DNA of 9,255 nucleotides from Wenzhouxiangella sp. (GCA_007127425.1 SKZJ01000037.1:1-9255); one strand, 5' to 3'; positions 1-8,593 are shown, numbered from the stretch's first letter. Made by a program: numbers and translations. The notes: generated from the sequence alone by a model not told the origin.

Positions 1-162
1 GCGTTCGAGTGCCATCTTGCTAGCTGCCATCTGGACGCAATGTTCAAACTTCAAGTACGGATGAATTTGTGCAATCGTCCGCGCCCCGGCTTCCGCCAGA
101 AACCACCCCCACTCCTCGCTTGAAGTGTTGGAGTAGGTTGAAAGGCGGCTAGGCCGTGCCAT
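1..162 (-). CDS. 5' part of an unrecognised gene, running off the left edge
   Basis: On the minus strand an ATG at 162 opens a frame that stays open to base 1 (54 codons), starting [20 protein letters not shown]. The start has a strong Shine-Dalgarno, GGGAGGAGG (minus strand, 177-169), six bases before the ATG. This is the main reason to believe it. The peptide looks like a globular protein N-terminus, with an amphipathic, Trp- and Ala-rich stretch (residues 16-35) and then a mixed charged and hydrophobic stretch. I do not recognise the family and assign no function. Third-position G/C is about 65%, lower than in the acs, symporter and tex genes, so it may be a recently acquired gene, or the frame may be open by chance. 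It is divergent from acs, with the 186-397 inverted repeat and the acs promoter between them. The C-terminal part lies outside the window. Confidence 0.45.
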   Translation of the reverse strand, partial: MARPSRLSTYSNTSSEEWGWFLAEAGARTIAQIHPYLKFEHCVQMAASKMALER

Positions 163-185
163 CCGAAACCTCCTCCCACCCTTCA

Positions 186-397
186 GGCCGGGTGGTATTG
201 ATCGTGGTGGAACAGAGACAGTCCGGACGTCGGCAACCATTCAGCCGAACCATCCGCAACGATTGCGCCTATCGAGCTCGGCCAATCTCGCCAACACTCC
301 AGACTGTTCTCGGTGGCACACCAACGCCTCCACAACTCGAAAGATCCGACACCGCCGAAGACTGTCGTCGGCCCACCACGATCAATACCACCCGGCC
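186..397. repeat. 25-bp perfect inverted repeat bounding a 212-bp segment
   Basis: Bases 186-210 and 373-397 are exact reverse complements over 25 bp; the core reads GGTGGTATTGATCGTGGTGG on the left arm. After a mismatched stretch of seven positions (two matching), a further 7 bp pair in register (GACAGTC at 217-223 with GACTGTC at 360-366), so each arm is about 38 bp with an internal bubble. The roughly 136 bases between the arms show little further symmetry. The element fills most of the gap between the divergent minus-strand gene and the acs promoter. It could be a MITE-like non-autonomous element with terminal inverted repeats, a remnant of a larger element, or a long-range hairpin or operator pair. 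I see no convincing target-site duplication outside the arms. Confidence 0.75.
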
Positions 398-417
398 CGC
401 CCCCACACCCCGTGTAG

Positions 418-466
418 ACCAATGTCGCATTGGGCCTGACATCCCCGGCCTGCTAAGATCGAATAC
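418..466 (+). promoter_or_regulatory. acs promoter with ACCAATGTCG activator-type box
   Basis: The -10 hexamer is TAAGAT (454-459) with an extended TG at 451-452. A weak -35-like TGGGCC (431-436) lies 17 bp upstream, and a box ACCAATGTCG (418-427) lies just before it. Transcription would start near 466, some 35 bases before the acs start codon. The poor -35 with an adjacent upstream box is typical of promoters that need an activator at the -41 region. The same arrangement recurs before the symporter operon (3331-3371). The likely activator is the response regulator encoded at 2575-3252; that link is inference from shared architecture and the known CrbR/ErdR control of acs. Confidence 0.6.
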
Positions 467-500
467 AAACAATCCAAGGGCTGGAGTGAGCGTAAAGACC

Positions 501-2447
<1,947 letters not shown>

Positions 2448-2451
2448 GGAG

Positions 2452-2563
2452 GGTGGAATGGTGGAAAAGTGAAAGGTAAAAGTTAGCAGGACCGGTCAGG
2501 ATTTTGTACCTGGCCTTCCAGTCCGGAACTTTTTACCTTACCTTTCACCTTTCACCTTTCACC
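2452..2563. repeat. Hairpin-forming repeat with ACCTTTC 7-bp units (copy 1)
   Basis: A purine-rich left arm (2452-2484, GGTGGAA/GTGAAAGGTAAAA-type sequence) can pair imperfectly with a pyrimidine-rich right arm (2527-2563). The right arm contains three tandem ACCTTTC units (2540-2560) followed by ACC. Between the arms the pairing continues: GGAC (2489-2492) with GTCC (2521-2524), and GGTCAGG (2494-2500) with CCTGGCC (2509-2515), around the loop ATTTTGTA. The result is one long cruciform or RNA hairpin of about 105 bases. It fills nearly the whole gap between acs and the response regulator gene and ends 11 bases before its start codon. A related element lies at 5583-5652, so this is a dispersed repeat. 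No U-tract follows the stem, so a standard Rho-independent terminator is not supported, although a role in attenuation or 3'-end protection is possible. Confidence 0.75.
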
Positions 2564-2574
2564 TGTCGACCCAA

Positions 2575-3252
2575 ATGCAGACAGTCATCGTCGCCGACGA
2601 TCATCCACTGTTTCGCGAGGCCCTGGGGCTGGCGCTGGAAAAGGCGCTGGGCGGTGTCGACCTGATCGAGGCCGGCAACATGGCCGAACTAGAACAGGTC
2701 TCGCAGGAGCATGTGCAGGCCGACCTCGTCTTGCTCGACCTGCACATGCCCGGCGTCCAGGGCTTCTCGGCCCTGATCTACCTCCGCGCTCACCACCCGG
2801 AACTGCCGGTGTGCGTGATCTCGGCCAACGACAATGCAGTCGTCATGCAGCGCGCCATGGATCACGGCGCCGCTGCCTTCATCCACAAGTCGGCATCTGT
2901 GGGAGAGATTCGAGAAGCACTGCAATGCGTGCTGGCTGGTGACATCTGGTATCCACCCGAGCTCGACAGCACCACGGCCGGCACAGCCGGTGAAGAACTC
3001 GACATCGCCGAGCGAATCGGCGAACTGACGCCGCAACAGTTCCGCGTATTGATGATGGTTGCGGAAGGTCTGCTCAACAAGCAGATCGCCTGGGAACTCG
3101 ACATCTCGGAAGCGACCGTCAAGGCACACATGACCGCCATCTTCCGCAAGTTGGGCGTGAGCAACCGCACCCATGCCGTCCTGCTGACCCAGCGCCTGGC
3201 GGTAGAAGCGCCAGACCACGACACTCGCGGGTTGCGCGGCCCTGCCGACTGA
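2575..3252 (+). CDS. NarL/LuxR-family response regulator, CrbR/ErdR-like
   Basis: Two-component response regulator and probable DNA-binding activator of the acetate genes. The receiver domain (about 1-120) has the acidic pair D8/D9, phospho-acceptor D55 in LVLLDLHMPG, the switch residue S83 and the conserved K105. A short linker leads to a LuxR-type helix-turn-helix (about 149-207) with LTPQQFRVL and the recognition-helix region EATVKAHMTAIFRKL. The 225-residue length is normal. The sequence resembles the CrbR/ErdR regulators of Vibrio and Pseudomonas, which control acs and acetate permease genes with the sensor CrbS/MxtR. That identity is judged from memory of the family and from the position between acs and the symporter. 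No sensor kinase lies in the window. The ATG is set by the conserved receiver start (MQTVIVADDHPLF), but no Shine-Dalgarno precedes it because the repeat at 2452-2563 abuts it. The gene may be read through from acs; I see no separate promoter. Confidence 0.93.
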   Translation: MQTVIVADDHPLFREALGLALEKALGGVDLIEAGNMAELEQVSQEHVQADLVLLDLHMPGVQGFSALIYLRAHHPELPVCVISANDNAVVMQRAMDHGAAAFIHKSASVGEIREALQCVLAGDIWYPPELDSTTAGTAGEELDIAERIGELTPQQFRVLMMVAEGLLNKQIAWELDISEATVKAHMTAIFRKLGVSNRTHAVLLTQRLAVEAPDHDTRGLRGPAD

Positions 3253-3315
3253 AATTCTTGTGCAATCCGGGCGCACGCACCACCGCAAGAAGTCTCCGTC
3301 CACTCCCAATCTACG

Positions 3316-3378
3316 ACCAAAGTCGGCCCTACCAATGTCGTATGGGCAGGCTTTCCGCACATCGATAGACTCGATCGA
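3316..3378 (+). promoter_or_regulatory. Symporter operon promoter with two ACCAAWGTCG boxes
   Basis: Two boxes, ACCAAAGTCG (3316-3325) and ACCAATGTCG (3331-3340), lie 15 bp apart start to start. They precede a -35-like TGGGCA (3343-3348), a 17-bp spacer and a -10-like TAGACT (3366-3371). The downstream box is identical over 10 bases to the one before acs, and the TGGGC element and 17-bp spacer are also conserved. Transcription would start near 3378, leaving an untranslated leader of about 110 bases before the small-subunit gene. No other gene is seen in 3253-3488. The pattern suggests a response-regulator dimer bound next to RNA polymerase plus an upstream accessory site; which protein binds is inferred. 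Confidence 0.6.
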
Positions 3379-3488
3379 AAAGTAGCCCAGGTCTGCCCGC
3401 GATCAATTGAATCCCACCGGCGGACAGAAGGCACCGGCACCGCCCGCAACGGACATCGAAGACTCGAGCGTACAGGGAGCGAAATACC

Positions 3489-3758
3489 ATGTCACTAGAC
3501 AGATCCGCAGCCGCCTACTGGAAGGCGAACATTCGTGTCATTTCCATCTGCCTGGTGATCTGGGCACTGGTCTCGATCGGTTTCGGCATCGTGCTCAGAC
3601 CGCTGCTGGCCATGCTGCCAATCACCATCGGGGGCACCGACCTCGGGTTCTGGTTTGCCCAGCAGGGATCGATCCTGACCTTCATCGCACTGATCTTCTA
3701 CTACACCTGGTACATGAACCGGCTCGATCGAGAGTTCGGCGTGGACGAACAGGAATAA
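3489..3758 (+). CDS. Sodium:solute symporter small subunit (DUF4212 family)
   Basis: Small inner-membrane protein of 89 residues with two predicted transmembrane helices (about 14-36 and 56-78). They are joined by a short loop, and the charged C-terminal tail NRLDREFGVDEQE is probably cytoplasmic. This size, topology and the pattern YYTWYMNRLDREFG fit the DUF4212 family, annotated as the putative small subunit of solute:sodium symporters. In that family it is encoded directly before a large SSF-type subunit, as here. The ATG at 3489 has GGGAGCG (3475-3481) upstream. The stop codon lies only 12 bases before the large-subunit start, so the two genes are almost certainly co-transcribed and perhaps translationally coupled. 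Its exact role, whether assembly, stability or regulation of the transporter, is not shown by sequence. Confidence 0.92.
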   Translation: MSLDRSAAAYWKANIRVISICLVIWALVSIGFGIVLRPLLAMLPITIGGTDLGFWFAQQGSILTFIALIFYYTWYMNRLDREFGVDEQE

Positions 3759-3770
3759 GAGGGAGCGACC

Positions 3771-5543
3771 ATGGACCAGTTCACACTCAACCTCATCGTC
3801 GTCGGCGCCACATTCGCGCTCTACATCGGCATCGCCATCTGGGCACGTGCCGGCACCACTGCCGACTATTACGCCGCCAGCCGAGGGATCAACCCTGTCG
3901 TCAATGGTGCCGCCACCGCGGCCGACTGGATGTCAGCCGCCTCCTTCATTTCAATGGCCGGCCTGATCGCCTTTGTCGGTTACGACAACTCCACTTTCCT
4001 GATGGGCTGGACCGGCGGCTACGTGCTGCTTGCCTTGCTGCTGGCGCCCTACCTCAGAAAATTCGGGCGTTTTACCGTGCCCGAATTCATCGGTGACCGC
4101 TTCTACTCGACCACGGCGCGCATCGTCGCCGTCGTCTGCCTGCTGGTGATCTCGATTACCTACGTGATTGGTCAGATGACCGGCGCCGGCGTGGCCTTCT
4201 CCCGCTTCCTGGAGGTACAGAACACGACGGGCCTGCTGATCGCCTCGACGGTGGTCTTCATCTATGCCGTGCTCGGCGGTATGAAGGGCATCACCTACAC
4301 CCAGCTGGCCCAGTACTGTGTGCTGATCACTGCCTACACCATTCCGGCAGTGTTCATCTCCTTGCAGCTGACCGGCAACCCGGTGCCGCCGCTGGGACTG
4401 TTCTCCACCCATGCCGAATCCGGCCTGCCGCTGCTGACCAAGCTCGACCAGGTACTCACTGAACTGGGCTTTCATGATTACACCGGCCACCACGGCTCGA
4501 CACTCAACATGGTGCTGTTCACCATGTCGCTGATGGTCGGCACCGCCGGCCTGCCGCATGTCATCATCCGCTTCTTCACCGTGCCACGCGTGGCCGACGC
4601 CCGACGTTCCGCCGGGTGGGCGCTGGTGTTCATCGCCCTGCTCTACCTCACTGCCCCGGCAGTCGGCGCAATGGCCAAGCTCAATATCATCACCACCATC
4701 TACCCGGACGGCACGGCAGCCGAGCCGATCCGCTATGACGACAAGCCGGACTGGATGCTCAACTGGGAACAGACCGGTCTGCTGGCTTTCGAGGACAAGA
4801 ACGAGGATGGACGTCTCCAGTACTACAACGACACATCCGAAGAGTTTGCATCGGTCGCAGAGGCGCGCGGATGGGAGGGTAACGAGATCGTCACCTTCAA
4901 CCGCGACATCCTGGTGCTGGCCAACCCCGAGATTGCGCAACTTCCCGGCTGGGTACTGGCGCTGATCGCCGCCGGTGGCCTGGCCGCCGCGCTGTCGACC
5001 GCCGCCGGCCTGTTGCTGGCGATATCGTCGGCCATCAGCCACGACCTGCTCAAGTCGGTCTTCATGCCGAAGATCACCGATCGCCAGGAACTGATGGCCG
5101 CGCGGGTATCCATGGGTTTCGCCATCGTGCTGGCCACCTACCTGGGCATGAACCCGCCCGGCTTCGCCGCGCAGGTGGTGGCGCTGGCCTTCGGGCTGGC
5201 GGCGGCCACCCTCTTCCCGGCGTTGATGATGGGCATCTTCTCGAAGAAGATGAATACGCAAGGTGCGGTGGCCGGCATGCTGGTCGGCCTGATCGCCACC
5301 CTGCTATACATCTTCACCTACCTGGGCTGGTTCTTCATCCCCGGCACCAACATGCTGCCTAACGAACCGGGCTACTGGCTGTTCGGCATTTCGCCGCTGT
5401 CGTTCGGGGCCGTCGGCGCCATACTCAACTTCGCCGCTGCCATCGTGGTGATGAAACTGACCGCACCGCCGCCCGAACGCATCCAGGAGTTGGTCGAGAG
5501 CATCCGTGTACCGCGCGGCGCCAGCGGTGCGATCGATCACTGA
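3771..5543 (+). CDS. Sodium:solute symporter large subunit, probable acetate/short-chain acid transporter
   Basis: Inner-membrane SSF-family transporter of 590 residues with about 12-13 hydrophobic segments. It probably couples sodium entry to uptake of acetate or a similar monocarboxylate. The N-terminal signature TADYYAASRGI (30-40) and ADWMSAASFISMAGL (51-65) are typical of acetate-permease-like SSF proteins. AAALSTAAGLLLAISSAISHD (405-425) carries the adjacent Ser409-Thr410 that match the sodium-site residues of PutP. Pairing with a DUF4212 small subunit and the large insert at about 302-390 fit the VC_2705 subfamily rather than classical E. coli ActP. The insert contains an EF-hand-like DKNEDGR (342-348). 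GAGGGAG (3759-3765) gives a strong ribosome site. Neighbouring acs and a CrbR-like regulator argue for acetate as substrate; this is inferred, and other carboxylates are possible. Such genes are often called actP in other genomes. Confidence 0.93.
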   Translation: MDQFTLNLIVVGATFALYIGIAIWARAGTTADYYAASRGINPVVNGAATAADWMSAASFISMAGLIAFVGYDNSTFLMGWTGGYVLLALLLAPYLRKFGRFTVPEFIGDRFYSTTARIVAVVCLLVISITYVIGQMTGAGVAFSRFLEVQNTTGLLIASTVVFIYAVLGGMKGITYTQLAQYCVLITAYTIPAVFISLQLTGNPVPPLGLFSTHAESGLPLLTKLDQVLTELGFHDYTGHHGSTLNMVLFTMSLMVGTAGLPHVIIRFFTVPRVADARRSAGWALVFIALLYLTAPAVGAMAKLNIITTIYPDGTAAEPIRYDDKPDWMLNWEQTGLLAFEDKNEDGRLQYYNDTSEEFASVAEARGWEGNEIVTFNRDILVLANPEIAQLPGWVLALIAAGGLAAALSTAAGLLLAISSAISHDLLKSVFMPKITDRQELMAARVSMGFAIVLATYLGMNPPGFAAQVVALAFGLAAATLFPALMMGIFSKKMNTQGAVAGMLVGLIATLLYIFTYLGWFFIPGTNMLPNEPGYWLFGISPLSFGAVGAILNFAAAIVVMKLTAPPPERIQELVESIRVPRGASGAIDH

Positions 5544-5548
5544 GGTGG

Positions 5549-5582
5549 GCCGGTGGCGCGGGCTTGAGCCCGCGCCACCGGC
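5549..5582. repeat. Perfect 15-bp GC-rich hairpin after the symporter gene
   Basis: GCCGGTGGCGCGGGC (5549-5563) pairs perfectly with GCCCGCGCCACCGGC (5568-5582) around the loop TTGA. It starts six bases after the symporter stop codon. No run of T follows on either strand, so it is not a textbook Rho-independent terminator. It could still pause or end transcription, protect the 3' end of the symporter mRNA, or be a REP-like palindromic repeat. It directly adjoins the 7-bp-unit repeat at 5583-5652. Confidence 0.7.
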
Positions 5583-5652
5583 GGGAAAGGTGGAAAGGTA
5601 AGAGGTAAAAGGATTGGTAAGACCTTTCACCTTTCACCTTTTACCTTTAACC
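5583..5652. repeat. Hairpin-forming repeat with ACCTTTC 7-bp units (copy 2)
   Basis: The purine-rich left arm (5583-5612, GGGAAAGGTGGAAAGGTAAG-type sequence) pairs imperfectly with the right arm (5621-5652). The right arm is made of four 7-bp units, ACCTTTC, ACCTTTC, ACCTTTT and ACCTTTA, plus ACC. The loop is short (about 5613-5620). Sequence and design match the element at 2452-2563, but the loop is different and the unit number differs. As in copy 1, the pyrimidine-rich arm lies immediately before the next start codon (5662), which lacks a Shine-Dalgarno. Confidence 0.75.
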
Positions 5653-5661
5653 TGATCGCCC

Positions 5662-6204
5662 ATGCTGCTTGAATTCATTGCCACAATTGCGCTCGGGCTA
5701 GGCGTCGCCGGCCTGGTCATGGCACTCAACCTGGTGCTGGGGCGGCGCCTGCCGCGCTGGGTCGTGCCCGCTGCGGCCGGGCTGGGCATGATCATGTTCC
5801 TGGTCTACCTGGAGTACTCCTGGGCGGAACGTACCGCCGAGCAACTGCCGGAAGGCGTGGTGGTCACCTCCAAGAGCAGCCAGAGCATGTGGTACCGGCC
5901 CTGGACCTACGTATCTCCCTTGAGCCTGCGCATGATCGCCATCGACACCCGACGCATCCGCACTCACCCGGACTGGCCGGACCGGGTGATGACCACCATG
6001 GTGCTGTTCGAGCGCTGGATGCCCACTCGCGAGATCCCTGCTGTGTTCGATTGCCAGGCGAATCGCCGGGCTGACCTGCATGCCGGCGTTGAACTGGGCG
6101 AGGACGGGAGGCTCGATGGCGCCGACTGGTATCGCCTGGAAAGCGACGACCTCGCGCTGCGCACGGCCTGCAACACAGCCGACCGGGCCCTGATGTCAAG
6201 ATAG
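5662..6204 (+). CDS. Conserved-looking membrane-anchored protein of unknown function
   Basis: A 180-residue protein with two N-terminal hydrophobic segments (about 3-25 and 32-50), separated by a short basic turn (GRRLPRW). A soluble C-terminal domain of about 125 residues follows. The soluble part begins YLEYSWAERTAEQLPEGV and has an aromatic-rich stretch MWYRPWTYVSPLSLRMIAID (76-95), with a single Cys at 131 and another at 170. The codon bias is strong and like its neighbours, which supports a real gene. I cannot name a characterised family; similar two-helix proteins with a WRPWTY-like motif seem familiar from other gammaproteobacteria, but I cannot verify this. The start at 5662 is the natural beginning of the first helix but has no clear Shine-Dalgarno. 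It follows the symporter after a hairpin and a repeat and precedes tex by 58 bases; no functional link is evident. Confidence 0.8.
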   Translation: MLLEFIATIALGLGVAGLVMALNLVLGRRLPRWVVPAAAGLGMIMFLVYLEYSWAERTAEQLPEGVVVTSKSSQSMWYRPWTYVSPLSLRMIAIDTRRIRTHPDWPDRVMTTMVLFERWMPTREIPAVFDCQANRRADLHAGVELGEDGRLDGADWYRLESDDLALRTACNTADRALMSR

Positions 6205-6207
6205 TGT

Positions 6208-6238
6208 TTGACCCCACCCATCGGGGATAATGCGCGGC
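6208..6238 (+). promoter_or_regulatory. Possible tex promoter
   Basis: GATAAT (6226-6231) is a good -10 match. TTGACC (6208-6213) is a good -35 match, but the two are only 12 bp apart, so they cannot both serve one ordinary sigma-70 promoter. A weak -35 farther upstream (around 6203) would give 17 bp. CCCC (6212-6215) and GGGG (6223-6226) could form a short stem. If GATAAT is used, transcription starts near 6238, which would favour the tex start at 6263 over 6230. Confidence 0.25.
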
Positions 6239-6262
6239 TCACCCGAAACCGCCCGACCCGAG

Positions 6263-8593
6263 ATGAACGAATCCGTTCAAGCCTTCATCGCCGCACGCAT
6301 TGCCACCGAAGTCGCCGCCACGCCCGCCAACGTTTCGGCAGCGATCAAACTGCTTGACGGCGGTGCGACCGTGCCCTTTGTTGCCCGCTACCGCAAGGAA
6401 GCGACCGGCGGCCTCGACGATGGCCAGTTGCGGCTGCTCGAACAACGTCTGGGCTATCTGCGCGAGCTCGAAGACCGGCGTGCCACCGTACTGGCCAGCA
6501 TCGCCGAACAGGACAAGCTGACCGACGAACTCAAGGCCGAGATCGAGGGGGCCGACACCAAGGCCCGACTCGAGGACCTCTACCTGCCCTACAAGCCCAG
6601 ACGCCGGACACGGGCCCAGATCGCACGCGAGGCCGGGCTCGAGCCGCTGCTCGATGCGTTGCTCGAAGATCCCCGCCAGCGGCCGGAAACCCTGGCCGAA
6701 GGCTTCGTCGATTCCGACAAGGGCGTGACCGATACCAGGGCCGCACTGGACGGCGCACGCCAGATCCTGATCGAGCGGGCCGGGGAACACGCCGACCTGG
6801 TCGGCGGATTGCGCGAATGGCTGGGCCGGGTCGGGCGCATTCATGCGCGCGTGATCGCGGGCAAGGAAAACGAGGGCGCCAAGTACCGCGACTACTTCGA
6901 CCATGTCGAGCCGGTCGGAAAAATCGCCTCGCACCGGCTGCTGGCCCTGCTGCGCGCCCGCAACGAGGGTGTTCTCACCCTGGATCTCGAACCCGGCGAC
7001 CCGCCCGAAGAGGGCCACGACCGGGCCATCGGCCGGGTCGCCGCAGCCCTGGGCATCGAGCGGGCCGATCGAAAGGCCGACGACTGGCTCCACGACGGCG
7101 CGCGGCTGGCCTGGAAGGCCCGGCTGCACACAGGCTTGAGCGTGGATTTATTCTTGCAGGCGCGTGAAAAGGCCGAGCAAGAAGCCATTCGCGTCTTCGG
7201 CGACAACCTCGGCGACCTGCTGCTGGCCGCACCGGCCGGGCCGAAAGTGGTCATGGGGCTGGATCCCGCGCTGCGCACGGGGGTGAAAGTAGCCGTGGTC
7301 GACGACACCGGCAAGTTGCTCGAAACGGCCACGGTCTTCCCCCATGCACCGCAGAAACGACGCAGCCAGGCCCTGGCCGTACTCGGCGAGCTGTGTCAGC
7401 GCCACGCGGTGGAACTCATTGCCATCGGTAACGGCACCGGCTCGCGCGAGACCGACCAGCTGGCCGGCGAACTGATCAAGGCATTGCCCGGACGCAAGCC
7501 GCAGAAACTGATCGTCAGCGAGGCCGGCGCCTCGGTGTACTCGGCCTCGGAACTGGGCGCACGCGAATTCCCCGATCTCGACGTCAGTCTGCGCGGCGCG
7601 GTTTCCATCGCCCGCCGCCTGCAGGACCCGCTGGCCGAGCTGGTCAAGATCGATCCGAAATCCATCGGTGTGGGCCAGTACCAGCACGATGTCGACCAGA
7701 CCCGACTGGGCCGGGCGCTGGATGCACGCGTCGAGGACTGCGTCAACGCCGTGGGAGTGGACGTCAACACCGCCTCCGGCGCCCTCCTGTCCCGCGTGGC
7801 CGGCGTCTCCGCCACGGTGGCTGACAACATCGTCGCCTGGCGCGACGAGCACGGTGCTTTCCGCAACCGCCGCCAGTTGCTCAAGGTACCGCGCCTGGGC
7901 GAAAAGTCCTTCGAACAGGCCGCCGGCTTCATGCGCATTGCCAATGGCGACAACCCGCTCGATGCCTCGGCGGTGCATCCGGAAGCCTATCCGCTGGTAC
8001 AACGCATGCTCAAGACGCTGGACAGGCCGGTCGATGGGGTCATCGGCCAGCGCGAGTTGATCGGCCGCATTCGCGCCGAGGCTTTTGTCGATGAACGCTT
8101 CGGCCTGCCCACCATTCGCGACATCCTCGCCGAGCTGGAAAAACCCGGCCGTGATCCGAGACCCGAGTTCAAGACCGCCCGCCTGGCCGACGATATCGAG
8201 ACCATCGGCGATCTCAAGCCCGGCATGGTACTCGAAGGCACGGTCAGCAACGTCGCCGCCTTCGGTGCCTTCGTCGACCTGGGCGTGCACCAGGACGGGC
8301 TGGTTCACATCAGCGCCATGAGCCACAAGTTCATCAAGGACCCGCGCGAGGTGGTACGCGCCGGCGAGGTGGTCAAGGTCAAGGTGCTCGAGGTCGACCT
8401 CGAGCGCAAGCGCATCGGCCTGACCCTGAGACTCGACGACCCGCTACCCGATGAAGGGGGCGTGCCGGCCGCAAAGCCGGCCCGCGGCGAACGCCAACCG
8501 GAACCCTCGAAGGCCCGCAAGCACAAGCAGGAACCGAAGTCAGCCGCCAAGGGCAGCCTGGCCGCCGCGTTTCACCGCGCGAAGCGTTCATGA
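6263..8593 (+). CDS. tex: Tex family S1 RNA-binding protein (YhgF-like)
   Basis: Cytoplasmic nucleic-acid-binding protein related to eukaryotic Spt6, linked to transcription control and RNA metabolism. Reading from 6263 gives 776 residues, against about 773 for E. coli YhgF. The domain order is canonical. The helical N-terminal Tex region contains VPFVARYRKEATGGLDD and LYLPYKPRRRTRAQIA. A YqgF/RNase H-like fold starts at about 329 (VVMGLDPALRTGVKVAVVD). The helix-hairpin-helix region (about 500-565) follows the highly conserved IDPKSIGVGQYQHDV. The S1 domain (about 650-722) contains GAFVDLGVHQDGLVHIS, and a basic Lys/Arg-rich tail of about 50 residues follows, probably for RNA contact. Start choice: an ATG at 6230 adds 11 residues (MRGSPETARPE), but homologues begin at MNES-like sequence and a possible -10 overlaps 6230. 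Neither start has a clear Shine-Dalgarno. A housekeeping gene with no visible tie to acetate genes. Confidence 0.97.
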   Translation: MNESVQAFIAARIATEVAATPANVSAAIKLLDGGATVPFVARYRKEATGGLDDGQLRLLEQRLGYLRELEDRRATVLASIAEQDKLTDELKAEIEGADTKARLEDLYLPYKPRRRTRAQIAREAGLEPLLDALLEDPRQRPETLAEGFVDSDKGVTDTRAALDGARQILIERAGEHADLVGGLREWLGRVGRIHARVIAGKENEGAKYRDYFDHVEPVGKIASHRLLALLRARNEGVLTLDLEPGDPPEEGHDRAIGRVAAALGIERADRKADDWLHDGARLAWKARLHTGLSVDLFLQAREKAEQEAIRVFGDNLGDLLLAAPAGPKVVMGLDPALRTGVKVAVVDDTGKLLETATVFPHAPQKRRSQALAVLGELCQRHAVELIAIGNGTGSRETDQLAGELIKALPGRKPQKLIVSEAGASVYSASELGAREFPDLDVSLRGAVSIARRLQDPLAELVKIDPKSIGVGQYQHDVDQTRLGRALDARVEDCVNAVGVDVNTASGALLSRVAGVSATVADNIVAWRDEHGAFRNRRQLLKVPRLGEKSFEQAAGFMRIANGDNPLDASAVHPEAYPLVQRMLKTLDRPVDGVIGQRELIGRIRAEAFVDERFGLPTIRDILAELEKPGRDPRPEFKTARLADDIETIGDLKPGMVLEGTVSNVAAFGAFVDLGVHQDGLVHISAMSHKFIKDPREVVRAGEVVKVKVLEVDLERKRIGLTLRLDDPLPDEGGVPAAKPARGERQPEPSKARKHKQEPKSAAKGSLAAAFHRAKRS

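Noticed and set aside
156..500. In-frame N-terminal extension of acs from an ATG at 156 (115 extra residues)
   Set aside because: The extension translates the inverted repeat and the promoter region, lacks similarity to Acs, and starts upstream of the likely transcription start. The ATG at 501 has a ribosome site and gives the family length with matching residue numbering.
2452..2563. CRISPR-like array from the 7-bp units
   Set aside because: Units are only 7 bp, directly adjacent with no spacers, and form one arm of a hairpin; no cas genes are present.
3407..4096. Plus-strand frame overlapping both symporter genes
   Set aside because: It is a His/Arg-rich out-of-frame reading of two well-supported genes with their own ribosome sites.
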